Part shown: positions 1 to 7,770 of the stretch, one piece after another
Numbering within the stretch: position 1 is the stretch's first letter
Layout of the letters: each line of letters opens with the position of its first letter
Assembly: GCA_045661205.1 (NCBI GenBank)
Contig: JAZRFE010000042.1
Location: forward strand, 42,361-106,360
DNA: 64,000 nt
Origin: HGM04593 sp045661205
GTDB taxonomy: Bacteria > Bacteroidota > Bacteroidia > Bacteroidales > Bacteroidaceae
Direction: 5' to 3'
Translations under genes and position numbers: made by a program
Notes under the pieces: generated by a model
Database searches by the model: none
What the model saw: only the letters and a program-made list of their open reading frames with translations
What the model was told of the DNA's origin: nothing

Positions 1-774
1 GCGTGGAGAATAAAAAAGATTGACCCAAGAGCCAACATGGTTGTTACACCAAGCGACCATCTTGTAACCGACGTCATTGAATTTCAGAGAGTAATAAAGT
101 CGTCATTGAAGTTCGTTTCCGACTCGGATGCAATCCTTACAATAGGAATCAAGCCTACCCGCCCCGAAACAGGATTCGGCTACATAGAAGCAGCACTCGG
201 CAGTTCATCGCTGTCGAACAAGGAGATTTTCCGCGTGGACTCTTTTAAAGAGAAGCCCGACATCGATACCGCCACCACATACATCAGCAAAAAGAATTTT
301 TATTGGAATTCGGGCGTGTTTATCTGGAACGTTCAGACTGTGGTAAACGCCTTTCGCATTTACCAACCGCAGATTGCACAGATTTTCGAGTCGATGCTAC
401 CCTACTACGGCACCGACGAAGAGCCGAATTTGCTTGCCGAAAAATTCCCCTATTGCCGCAACATTTCGGTAGATTACGCCATTCTGGAGCATGCCGACGA
501 GGTATTTGTGTTCCCCGCCGACTTTGGATGGAGCGACCTGGGCACCTGGACCTCGCTACACTCGCACCTGTCGCAGGACCTCAATAACAACGTACTCATA
601 GGCGAAGACATTTCGATACACGATGCGCGCAACTGCATTGTACACACCGAGAATTGCAAAAAGGTGGTAATCATTGGAATAAGCGACTGCGTAGTAGCAG
701 AGCAAGACGGCAACCTATTAGTGTGCAAACTCAACGAGGAAGAGAGAATAAAAGAGTTGACAAAAAAGAAATAA
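1..774 (+). CDS. manC: Mannose-1-phosphate guanylyltransferase (5' end outside the window)
   Basis: The frame is open from base 1 and its start lies upstream, so this is the C-terminal part, about 257 residues. The PSDH stretch just after the first visible Met is the substrate-binding region of sugar-nucleotide pyrophosphorylases. GFGYIE, FKEKPD, YWNSGVFIW, VDYAILE and the FGWSDLGTW stretch are hallmarks of the GDP-mannose pyrophosphorylase branch. The enzyme makes GDP-mannose from mannose-1-phosphate and GTP in the cytoplasm for fucose- or mannose-containing surface glycans. It ends without the isomerase (cupin) domain found in longer ManC/AlgA proteins, so it is the short single-function form. 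A strong hairpin terminator follows directly. Confidence 0.9.
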   Translation, partial: AWRIKKIDPRANMVVTPSDHLVTDVIEFQRVIKSSLKFVSDSDAILTIGIKPTRPETGFGYIEAALGSSSLSNKEIFRVDSFKEKPDIDTATTYISKKNFYWNSGVFIWNVQTVVNAFRIYQPQIAQIFESMLPYYGTDEEPNLLAEKFPYCRNISVDYAILEHADEVFVFPADFGWSDLGTWTSLHSHLSQDLNNNVLIGEDISIHDARNCIVHTENCKKVVIIGISDCVVAEQDGNLLVCKLNEEERIKELTKKK

Positions 775-797
775 TTTTAAGCACTCGACATAACAGA

Positions 798-832
798 AGA
801 GACTCCTTGCCGCAGCAAGGAGTCTCTTTTTT
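798..832 (+). terminator. Intrinsic terminator after the guanylyltransferase gene
   Basis: A perfect 13-bp stem (798-810 with 815-827) with a CGCA loop is followed by a run of Ts. It lies 23 bases after the stop codon and points with the gene. Confidence 0.9.
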
Positions 833-916
833 CGCCGAATTTGCACCTTCGGACTAACAATAAAACCACAATGAAAAACATATTGTCTAATTAAGCAAAA
901 AGCTATTCAAACTATA

Positions 917-1318
917 TTAATGTGCCAAAAGTGAAAGGAGACCAACTACTCCTACTGCCACCGCTGCTGCACCGGCAACCTCGTTACAATGGTGATGATG
1001 TACGTGAGGAGGAGGAGGAGGCGCGCAATGTGAGCTATGCACTACCACAGGAGCGGGGTGATGATGAACCACCACGGGGGCGGGCTTGTGATGAACCACC
1101 ACGGGAGCAGGCTTATGATGCTTCACGACTACCTGTTTCTTGGGAGCGGGATTTACATGCTTAACAACCTTGTTGTTCTTTTTCACCCTGTTATAATCAA
1201 CACTCACTCTATTCTCTTTTTTCACTTCACGTCTGTCGTTCTTTGCAAAAATCTGCGCAGGCATAAGCATTCCGCTTATAAGAACTGCAATTACCATCAA
1301 CTTTTTCATAATACTCAT
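917..1318 (-). CDS. Secreted His/Pro-rich small protein, unknown function
   Basis: The protein has 133 residues. A typical signal peptide (Lys pair, hydrophobic core, ending near IFAK at residue 26) is followed by a basic Lys/Asn/Val segment. Then come imperfect tandem repeats of KPAPVVVHH at about residues 68-95, a Pro run and an HVHHHHC segment. The C-terminus (about residues 112-133) is Ala/Val/Leu-rich and could insert in a membrane. The many histidines and two cysteines suggest metal binding, but I recognise no named family. A Met at 1309 is an alternative start. The promoter at 1368-1398 reads into it. Periplasmic or surface location is inferred. Confidence 0.7.
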   Translation of the reverse strand: MSIMKKLMVIAVLISGMLMPAQIFAKNDRREVKKENRVSVDYNRVKKNNKVVKHVNPAPKKQVVVKHHKPAPVVVHHKPAPVVVHHHPAPVVVHSSHCAPPPPPHVHHHHCNEVAGAAAVAVGVVGLLSLLAH

Positions 1319-1367
1319 TTTTAAAATTATTAGTAATTCAGAAGTCTTTATCTCTTCTTGTCTGCTG

Positions 1368-1398
1368 CAAATTTATTACGGGAAAAATCCCCTTGCAA
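1368..1398 (-). promoter_or_regulatory. Promoter of the His-rich protein gene
   Basis: On the minus strand TTG (1396-1398) is followed after 20 bases by TAAATTTG (1368-1375), matching the Bacteroidota -33/-7 consensus. The -33 element lies inside the inverted repeat at 1380-1430. Confidence 0.65.
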
Positions 1399-1430
1399 CG
1401 GTAATATCCTAATCGCAAGGGGATTTTCCC
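1380..1430. repeat. Inverted repeat overlapping a promoter
   Basis: Two arms of about 16-17 bases (1380-1396 and 1415-1430) match except for one extra A and enclose an 18-base loop. The repeat lies about 85 bases downstream of the rhodanese gene and covers the -33 element of the His-rich gene. It could be a terminator for the first or an operator for the second. There is no clear T-tail on either strand. Confidence 0.6.
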
Positions 1431-1514
1431 TAAAGGAGTTATAGTATTCCTTATACACACTGACTATCAATATGATAGCCAAAAAAGTGTTTTTTGCTAT
1501 TCTCGAAAAAACTA

Positions 1515-1910
1515 TTATTTACCAAAAGTCTCTTTCCAGGCATTGTAGCCTCCCTGCATGTCGATAACATTGAACCCTTTGGAGGTGAGAATGCTTGCAG
1601 CCTTGCGACTGCGACGACCACTGCGGCAATAGATGTAGATATTCTTCTCTTTGTCGAGCTGCTCAACGCCTTGCGCAAACGCGACACTGTCGGTAACGTC
1701 GAGAAGCGCAGCACCCGGCAGATGCCCGGCAGCATACTCGTCGGCACGACGCACATCGAGCAGATAGGCCGAAGCATCGCCCTCCAACATTTTAACATAC
1801 TCGGCAGGCGCAAGAATCTTGCCTGCATCGTCGGACTGCCCCATAGAGCCGCAACCCGCAAAACTCACCACGCCTAAAGCACATAGAAAATATTTCTTAA
1901 AAAACTTCAT
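1515..1910 (-). CDS. Rhodanese-like lipoprotein
   Basis: The protein has 131 residues. The signal peptide ends in a lipobox, SFAGC, with the lipidated Cys at 20. A single rhodanese domain follows, with the DVRRADEYAAGHLPGA region at residues 52-67 and the active-site loop YCRSGRRS with the persulfide Cys at 95. It probably moves sulfane sulfur or senses redox state on the periplasmic side of a membrane. Single-domain rhodaneses have varied and often unknown substrates, so the exact role is open. It is divergent from fabG and the two promoter regions overlap. Confidence 0.85.
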   Translation of the reverse strand: MKFFKKYFLCALGVVSFAGCGSMGQSDDAGKILAPAEYVKMLEGDASAYLLDVRRADEYAAGHLPGAALLDVTDSVAFAQGVEQLDKEKNIYIYCRSGRRSRKAASILTSKGFNVIDMQGGYNAWKETFGK

Positions 1911-1929
1911 AGCTGAAAATATTTATTCG

Positions 1930-1937
1930 CAAAGATA
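1930..1937 (-). promoter_or_regulatory. -7 element for the rhodanese gene
   Basis: TATCTTTG on the minus strand fits TAnnTTTG, 20 bases before the start codon. No TTG is seen at the expected distance, so the promoter is only half supported. Confidence 0.45.
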
Positions 1938-1960
1938 AGAAAATGGCAACAAAAATTCAC

Positions 1961-1968
1961 TATCTTCG
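1961..1968 (+). promoter_or_regulatory. -7-like element for fabG (TATCTTCG variant)
   Basis: TATCTTCG lies 50 bases before the fabG start. The same variant occurs before the genes at 6959 (plus strand) and 53908 (minus strand), which supports a real promoter form. No clear -33 element is visible. Confidence 0.4.
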
Positions 1969-2018
1969 CATCGGAAAACCCGCCATGGGCGGTCATTAAC
2001 AAATAAAACTTAAGCAAA

Positions 2019-2765
2019 ATGAAATTATTGGAAGGAAAAGTTGCCCTTATCACCGGTGGCACACGCGGCATCGGCAAAGCCATTGCATTGAAATATGCAA
2101 GCGAGGGTGCAAATATTGCATTTACATACGTGAGCAACAGTTCTGTTGCAGAAGAGACAGTTGCAGAGATAACTGCAATGGGTGTTTCGTGCAAGGCATA
2201 TATCTCTAATGCAGCCGAGTATGCAGCAGCCGACGAGGTCGTAAAAAGCGTAATGGCAGACTTTGGTCGCATAGATATCCTTGTAAACAATGCAGGTATC
2301 ACAAAAGACGGACTTATCCTGCGCATGAGCGAGGAGCAGTGGGACAGTGTAATATCGGTAAATCTGAAGTCGGCATTCAACTTCACACGTCTAGTTGCGC
2401 CCATCATGGCCAAGCAGCGTTCGGGAAGCATCATCAACATGACATCGGTTGTGGGTGTCAGCGGCAACGCAGGACAGTGTAACTATTCTGCATCGAAGGC
2501 CGGACTCATTGGCCTAGCAAAATCAATCGCCAAAGAGCTGGGCCCACGCGGAATACGCGCAAACTGCATCGCTCCCGGATTTATAGACACAGACATGACT
2601 GCCAAACTCCCCGAGAACATGCGCGAACAATGGTGCGCAGCAATCCCCTTACGTCGTGCCGGCAGTGGCGAGGATGTTGCCAATGTGGCTCTGTTCCTTG
2701 CATCGGACCTTTCGGCATATGTTACCGGTCAGGTTATCAACTGTTGCGGTGGAATGAACTGCTAA
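2019..2765 (+). CDS. fabG: 3-oxoacyl-[acyl-carrier-protein] reductase FabG
   Basis: At 248 residues this is a standard FabG. It reduces 3-oxoacyl-ACP to 3-hydroxyacyl-ACP with NADPH in fatty-acid elongation. It is a short-chain dehydrogenase with the cofactor motif TGGTRGIG (12-19), NNAG (90-93), and the catalytic set Asn115, Ser143, Tyr156 and Lys160 in the YSASK motif. The C-terminus carries the usual VTGQVINCCGGM stretch. It stands alone, outside a fab cluster. Other short-chain dehydrogenases resemble it, but length and motifs fit FabG best. Confidence 0.9.
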   Translation: MKLLEGKVALITGGTRGIGKAIALKYASEGANIAFTYVSNSSVAEETVAEITAMGVSCKAYISNAAEYAAADEVVKSVMADFGRIDILVNNAGITKDGLILRMSEEQWDSVISVNLKSAFNFTRLVAPIMAKQRSGSIINMTSVVGVSGNAGQCNYSASKAGLIGLAKSIAKELGPRGIRANCIAPGFIDTDMTAKLPENMREQWCAAIPLRRAGSGEDVANVALFLASDLSAYVTGQVINCCGGMNC

Positions 2766-2777
2766 AAGAACAAACGA

Positions 2778-2829
2778 TATGCTAAGGGCTGTGTAAAAAG
2801 TAATATTTTCGCACAGCCTTATGCTTTTT
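2778..2829 (+). terminator. Probable terminator after fabG
   Basis: GGCTGTG (2787-2793) pairs with CACAGCC (2812-2818). Outer pairing continues with a bulge, and a CTTTTT run follows. The loop is long (18 bases), so it is weaker than the other hairpins in the window. Confidence 0.5.
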
Positions 2830-2842
2830 AAAAAGACCTATT

Positions 2843-3862
2843 ATGAAGAAAATAGTTTTTATACTTATCGCACTTCTTGCACTTGTGCCCGCTGAAGAGG
2901 TTTGTGCAAAAAAGAAGATTAAAATCACCCCCGAACAAAAGGGAGTGGCAACCATCAATCGCCCCACTGCCGAGGCACATGTTGAGTTTCTCGCATCCGA
3001 CGCACTAGAAGGCCGCGAGTCGGGAACACCTGCCGGATACATTGCCGGGGAGTATATCATCGCCATACTGAAACAGATGGGCGCTACCCCGCTTTTCGGA
3101 AACAGCTTCGCACAACCCTTCGAGGCATATTCACGCGAGGGTCGCTTTTCGCCTTACACCGTAACACCTAATGTTATCGAGGATATAAAAGAACACCCTC
3201 ACCACGTTGCAAAAATGCGCAACATACTTGCCAAAATAGAGGGAAAGAACCCCAACGAGTATGTGGTGGTGGGTGCACATTACGACCACTTGGGTATTGA
3301 CCCCATGCTTGCCGACGACAAAATATACAACGGTGCCGACGACAATGCCTCGGGTGTGCAGGCTGTATTGCAGATACTTCGCGCCTTTATTGCCACCGGC
3401 GAGCAGCCCGAGCGCACTGTAATTTTCGCGCTGTGGGATGGCGAGGAGCGTGGTCTGCTGGGTTCAAAATATTTTGTAAACAATTTTGCCGAAATGAAAA
3501 AGGTTAAAGGCTACATGAATTTTGACATGATTGGTCGCAACAATATGGCCCACCGCCCCAAACACTTCAACCTGCTCTACATGCAGAAAGACTCACTCTT
3601 TGCCGATTGGTTGAAGAACGACATTAAAAACCACACACTCGACCTTGACCCCGACTTTGTAACATCCGAAAACTTCAACAACGGCAGCGACCAGGTGCCA
3701 TTCTTCAAGGCCGGTGCAAAAATCGTGTGGTATCAGACAGGCGCGCAACCCGACTTTCACAAACCCACCGACGAGAGCGACCGCATAAATTGGGACAAGA
3801 TGGTGGAAATAACAAAAGCGGCATTCCTGTGCCTGTGGAAAATGGCTAACCAACCTTTTTAA
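2843..3862 (+). CDS. Secreted M28-family zinc aminopeptidase
   Basis: The protein has 339 residues with an N-terminal signal peptide (cleavage near residue 22). The M28 core shows AHYDHLG (zinc-ligand His about 146), GADDNASG (bridging Asp about 166), and WDGEERG with the catalytic Glu/zinc ligand near 201. The FHKPTDESD segment near the end carries the last zinc-ligand His. It likely removes N-terminal amino acids from peptides in the periplasm or outside the cell. Glutaminyl cyclases share this fold, but the EERG motif favours a peptidase. Ten bases separate it from the permease gene, so the two are probably co-transcribed. Confidence 0.85.
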   Translation: MKKIVFILIALLALVPAEEVCAKKKIKITPEQKGVATINRPTAEAHVEFLASDALEGRESGTPAGYIAGEYIIAILKQMGATPLFGNSFAQPFEAYSREGRFSPYTVTPNVIEDIKEHPHHVAKMRNILAKIEGKNPNEYVVVGAHYDHLGIDPMLADDKIYNGADDNASGVQAVLQILRAFIATGEQPERTVIFALWDGEERGLLGSKYFVNNFAEMKKVKGYMNFDMIGRNNMAHRPKHFNLLYMQKDSLFADWLKNDIKNHTLDLDPDFVTSENFNNGSDQVPFFKAGAKIVWYQTGAQPDFHKPTDESDRINWDKMVEITKAAFLCLWKMANQPF

Positions 3863-3872
3863 TTGACAGTTT

Positions 3873-5528
3873 ATGGGATTATTCATTAAAAAATCGATAG
3901 AGGCATTGCAGGCCGAAGCAAATGCCACCGGTAGTAAGACCCTCAAACGTGTATTGGGTCCGTGGAGCCTTGTGGCGTTGGGAGTGGGAGCAATCATAGG
4001 CGCAGGACTCTTCTCCATCACAGGAACTGTTGCCGGAGAATTCACAGGCCCCGCAATTACCATAAGTTTCGCCATCGCAGCCATTGGCTGCTGCTTCGCA
4101 GGACTCTGCTATGCCGAGTTTGCATCGATGATACCCGTCGCCGGTAGCGCATATACATACTCATACGCCACAATGGGCGAACTTGTTGCGTGGATAATTG
4201 GCTGGGATTTGGTACTCGAATACACAGTGGCGGCAATCACCGTCAGCATCAGTTGGAGCAGGTACTTAGTGGTATTTCTGCAAAGCATAGGCATTGAACT
4301 GCCGCATGCACTCACTGCCTGTCCGTGGGACGGAGGCATCATAAACATTCCCGCTATTCTCATTGTAATGATGATAAGCATCATACTGATGCGCGGCACC
4401 GAAGAGAGCTCATTCTTCAACGGGTTTATCGTATTTCTAAAGATAGGCGTCATACTTATCTTTGTGATTTTGGGATGGAAATTTATAAACAGTGACAACC
4501 TCACACCCTACATACCCGAAAACACAGGAGTGTTGGGAGAATATGGATTCTCTGGTATTCTGCGTGGAGCCGGAATAGTGTTCTTCGCCTTTTTGGGGTT
4601 CGACGCTGTGAGCACAGCCGCACAAGAGACGAAAAACCCCAAGCGCAACATGCCCATAGGTATTTTAGTGTCGTTGCTCGTGTGTACAGTGCTGTACATA
4701 CTATTTGCCCATGTGATGACAGGCGTTGCACACTACACCGAGTTTCAGGGACAGGTGGGCATTGCGCCCGTCGCCGTAGCGATAGAAAATATGGGCACCC
4801 CCGATGCGTCGGGAGTGATACAGCCTGCATTCCCCTGGCTGAACAAAGCTATCATTCTTGCCATACTCTTCGGTTACTGCTCGGTGATTATGGTAACACT
4901 ATTGGGGCAGAGCCGCGTGTTCCTGAGCATGAGTCACGATGGACTGCTACCACCCTTTTTCTCGCGCATACACGAAAAATTCCGCACTCCGCTGCATAGC
5001 AATTTGCTGTTTATGGTAATAGTGGGAACTCTCGCAGGTTTTGTGCCCGCACGAGTGGCCGGAGAGATGACAAGCATAGGTACCTTATTTGCCTTTACAC
5101 TTGTGTGTGCAGGAGTTCTTGTTCTGCGCAAGAAAATGCCCATGACCGGTGGAGGATTCAGATGCCCGTTCGTGCCGGTGATTCCCATTTTGGGAATACT
5201 CACTTGCGTGGCAATGATGTGTTTCCTACCCGCTGATACATGGATACGTCTGGTACTGTGGATGCTCGTAGGACTCGACATTTATGCAATGTACGGCATT
5301 AAGCACAGCAAGCTGGAGCCTGACAAGAGTGTGAGAAACGGGGAGATGTCGCTCGACATGCTGGGAATTGCTTTGTCGCTATTGTGTTTGATTACAGGCT
5401 TTTGGCATCAGCAAAGCGCAGGATGGGATGCAGACAAGAGCATGCTTATAGTATCTATAATATTTGCAGTCGTACACTTTGCATATTATATTCTGCGCAT
5501 ATTGCGCTACAAAAAGAAAAAAAACTAA
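3873..5528 (+). CDS. APC-superfamily amino acid permease
   Basis: The protein has 551 residues, nearly all hydrophobic helices, about 14 membrane spans. The cytoplasmic N-terminus (LKRVLGPWSLVALGVGAIIGAGLF) holds the GAIIGAG motif of transmembrane helix 1, and the FFAFLGFDAVSTAAQE region is typical of helix 6 in the cationic amino acid transporter (CAT) branch. It probably imports an amino acid with a cation. The substrate cannot be read from sequence. It directly follows a secreted aminopeptidase gene, which suggests uptake of amino acids released from peptides. Confidence 0.85.
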   Translation: MGLFIKKSIEALQAEANATGSKTLKRVLGPWSLVALGVGAIIGAGLFSITGTVAGEFTGPAITISFAIAAIGCCFAGLCYAEFASMIPVAGSAYTYSYATMGELVAWIIGWDLVLEYTVAAITVSISWSRYLVVFLQSIGIELPHALTACPWDGGIINIPAILIVMMISIILMRGTEESSFFNGFIVFLKIGVILIFVILGWKFINSDNLTPYIPENTGVLGEYGFSGILRGAGIVFFAFLGFDAVSTAAQETKNPKRNMPIGILVSLLVCTVLYILFAHVMTGVAHYTEFQGQVGIAPVAVAIENMGTPDASGVIQPAFPWLNKAIILAILFGYCSVIMVTLLGQSRVFLSMSHDGLLPPFFSRIHEKFRTPLHSNLLFMVIVGTLAGFVPARVAGEMTSIGTLFAFTLVCAGVLVLRKKMPMTGGGFRCPFVPVIPILGILTCVAMMCFLPADTWIRLVLWMLVGLDIYAMYGIKHSKLEPDKSVRNGEMSLDMLGIALSLLCLITGFWHQQSAGWDADKSMLIVSIIFAVVHFAYYILRILRYKKKKN

Positions 5529-5562
5529 AACGTAAGCAAAAGAATATTTATATAAATTTTAA

Positions 5563-5591
5563 TTGTTTATTAGAAGTTTATTGTATTTTTG
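5563..5591 (+). promoter_or_regulatory. Promoter of the aminotransferase gene
   Basis: TTG (5563-5565), 18 bases, then TATTTTTG (5584-5591) match the Bacteroidota consensus. A TTG codon overlapping the -7 element opens the longer reading frame but would precede transcription, so the ATG at 5622 is the true start. Confidence 0.75.
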
Positions 5592-5621
5592 CGACTTATT
5601 AAAATATTAAAGAAAAATAAC

Positions 5622-6821
5622 ATGCCCAATTTATCGGAAAGAGCCATATTGATGCCGGCGTCGCCTATCAGACGTCTGGCTCCCCTTGCAACAGCAGCCA
5701 AAGAGCGCGGTGTACATGTGTACCACCTTAACATCGGTCAGCCCGACCTTGACTCTCCTGCGGTTGCTCTCGAAGCAATAAAAAAATTCGACAGCAAAAT
5801 ACTCGAATACAGCCCCAGCGACGGTTTTCTGTCGTTGCGCGAAAAGCTCGTAGGCTACTACGACCAATATCAGATAAAGCTGAAACCCGAGGATATCATT
5901 GTAACATCGGGCGGTTCCGAGGCTGTACTCTTTGCATTCATGTCGTGTCTGAACCCCGGTGACGAAATTATCGTTCCCGAGCCTGCATATGCCAACTACA
6001 TGGCGTTTGCAATTTCGGCAGGCGCCGTGATACGCCCCATACGCTCTACTATCGAGGAGTCGTTTGCACTGCCCTCGATAGAGAATTTCGAGAAGCTGAT
6101 AAACGAACGCACACGCGGTATTCTCATCTGCAACCCCAACAACCCCACAGGCTACCTGTACACACGCAGCGAGATGAACAACATACGCGATCTTGTGAAG
6201 AAACACAACCTGTTCCTTTTCTCGGACGAGGTGTACCGCGAATTCATCTACACAGGTTCGCCCTACATTTCGGCTTGCCACCTCGAAGGCATCGAAGAGA
6301 ACGTGGTGCTTATCGACTCGGTATCAAAGAGATACTCGGAGTGTGGAATAAGAATAGGCGCACTCATCACCAAAAACAAGGCACTGCGCGAAGCAGTAAT
6401 GAAGTTCTGCCAAGCGCGTCTGAGCCCCCCGTTGCTTGGTCAGGTGGTAGCCGAAGCATCTATCGACGCTCCACGCTCATACGGAATAAACACATACGAA
6501 AAATACATAGAACGCCGCAACTGCCTCATCGACGAGCTTAACAAACTGCCCGGAGTGTACTCGCCCATCCCTATGGGAGCATTCTACACAGTTGCACGTC
6601 TGCCCATCGACGACAGCGATAGATTCTGCGAATGGTGTCTTTCGGAATTCCAGTACGAGGGCGAGACAGTGATGCTGGCTCCTGCGTCGGGTTTCTACTC
6701 GGAGAAAGGACATGGACAGAACGAGGTGCGAATTGCTTATGTGCTCGACAAAGCACAGCTCAAAAGAGCTATTTTCATTCTGGGAAAAGCACTCGAACAG
6801 TATCCTTACAGAACAATCTGA
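5622..6821 (+). CDS. PLP-dependent aminotransferase, class I/II (aspartate aminotransferase-like)
   Basis: About 399 residues from the ATG chosen by promoter position. It has the fold-type I aminotransferase pattern: YSPSDGFLSLREKL near the N-terminus, NPNNPTGYLYT, SDEVYREFIY (PLP-contacting Asp and Tyr), SVSKRYSECGIRIG with the Schiff-base Lys, and a C-terminal NEVRIAYVL with the carboxylate-binding Arg. It moves amino groups between an amino acid and a 2-oxo acid in the cytoplasm. Aspartate is the likeliest donor, but alanine- or aromatic-type specificity cannot be excluded. It has its own promoter and terminator. Confidence 0.85.
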   Translation: MPNLSERAILMPASPIRRLAPLATAAKERGVHVYHLNIGQPDLDSPAVALEAIKKFDSKILEYSPSDGFLSLREKLVGYYDQYQIKLKPEDIIVTSGGSEAVLFAFMSCLNPGDEIIVPEPAYANYMAFAISAGAVIRPIRSTIEESFALPSIENFEKLINERTRGILICNPNNPTGYLYTRSEMNNIRDLVKKHNLFLFSDEVYREFIYTGSPYISACHLEGIEENVVLIDSVSKRYSECGIRIGALITKNKALREAVMKFCQARLSPPLLGQVVAEASIDAPRSYGINTYEKYIERRNCLIDELNKLPGVYSPIPMGAFYTVARLPIDDSDRFCEWCLSEFQYEGETVMLAPASGFYSEKGHGQNEVRIAYVLDKAQLKRAIFILGKALEQYPYRTI

Positions 6822-6869
6822 TAAAGAAAAACAGGTTTACATAAAACAATCCTAAAAGATAAATATCAA

Positions 6870-6906
6870 GATAAGTGGAAATGCGTTTCCACTTATCATT
6901 TTTTTG
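6870..6906 (+). terminator. Intrinsic terminator after the aminotransferase gene
   Basis: A perfect 12-bp stem (6870-6881 with 6886-6897) with a TGCG loop is followed by ATTTTTTTG. Confidence 0.92.
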
Positions 6907-6909
6907 TCG

Positions 6910-6917
6910 TATCTTCG
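6910..6917 (+). promoter_or_regulatory. -7-like element for the DUF4468 gene (TATCTTCG variant)
   Basis: TATCTTCG lies directly after the preceding terminator and 41 bases before the start codon. It is the same variant as before fabG. Confidence 0.4.
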
Positions 6918-6958
6918 CGATATAAACAAAAGAAGTTTAACAATAAAAACGAAAAAAT

Positions 6959-7543
6959 ATGAAAAAGATACTTCCTATTTTGATTCTGCTCCTGACAGTA
7001 TCATCGGCATCGGCACAGTTGTTCAAAGGCCGCGACAAGACATTGGATAAGCCTGAATATCAGATAGGTGCAGTGCCCGAAGTAAATGGGAAAGTGGTAT
7101 TTGAGGAGAGTTTTGCAGCAAAAGGCGACAGCAAGGAGATTCTCGACAAGGCACAACTGTGGATAAAGAAACGCTTTGCAGGTGCCGACGTCATTAAGTA
7201 CAACATCTACGAAGAAGAAAAGCCCGGCACTATCATTGTAAAGTCTGAAGAGTACATCACATTCAAGAAGAAGGCATTTGTACTCCACCGCACACGCATC
7301 ACCTACTTCCTCGACATTGAGGCCAAAGAGAATGCGTGCACTATGCGTATGTACAGAATAACATATTGGTACGACGAGGAGTATGAAAACGGAGAACACT
7401 TCACAGCCGAAAGCTACATCACCGACAACGAAGCATTCAACAAAAACAAAACCAAACTGTTGAAAAAGCCCGGTATGTTCAGAGTGAAGACCATCGACCT
7501 GAAAAACCAGCTTGTTTCTGACTTGAAAAATGCTCTGAATTAA
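6959..7543 (+). CDS. DUF4468 domain-containing secreted protein
   Basis: The protein has 194 residues with a clear signal peptide (cleaved near SASAQ, residue 19). The domain starts at VNGKVVFEESF and alternates short strands with helices, including KEILDKAQLWIKKRF, as in the TBP-like fold described for DUF4468. Its function is unknown. These proteins are common in Bacteroidales and probably periplasmic. It heads a rightward group with the small membrane protein and the porin. The gene follows a terminator and has its own promoter-like element. Confidence 0.8.
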   Translation: MKKILPILILLLTVSSASAQLFKGRDKTLDKPEYQIGAVPEVNGKVVFEESFAAKGDSKEILDKAQLWIKKRFAGADVIKYNIYEEEKPGTIIVKSEEYITFKKKAFVLHRTRITYFLDIEAKENACTMRMYRITYWYDEEYENGEHFTAESYITDNEAFNKNKTKLLKKPGMFRVKTIDLKNQLVSDLKNALN

Positions 7544-7586
7544 CAGTATACAAACAAATACCCGCAAAGTAAAAAGAAGAAAAAAC

Positions 7587-7757
7587 GTGGACTCAAGAGA
7601 CAAAATACGCTACATACTCAACACACTGTTCCTTGTAGGCACAGTGGTTACAATAATATTATACTTTGCGGTAGATAGCCGCGAGCCGTTTTTTTACGCA
7701 GGCATTATCTCGCTGACACTTAAAATGGCAGAATTCATCCTGCGTTTCATGATCTGA
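7587..7757 (+). CDS. Small membrane protein (56 residues, GTG start)
   Basis: A 56-residue frame opens with GTG and Asp-Ser-Arg-Asp-Lys. It has one clear hydrophobic segment (LNTLFLVGTVVTIILYFAV, about residues 12-30) and a second weaker one near residues 37-55. It fills the gap between the DUF4468 and porin genes in the same direction and ends 13 bases before the porin start, as expected for a real operon member. I recall similar short proteins in this position in Bacteroidales, but cannot name a family. Its role is unknown. The GTG start is the only in-frame start near the 5' end. Confidence 0.65.
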   Translation: MDSRDKIRYILNTLFLVGTVVTIILYFAVDSREPFFYAGIISLTLKMAEFILRFMI

Positions 7758-7770
7758 CAACAAATTCTAT

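Noticed and set aside
5589..5621. TTG start for the aminotransferase
   Set aside because: The TTG overlaps the -7 element, so it would lie before the RNA start. The ATG at 5622 fits the family.
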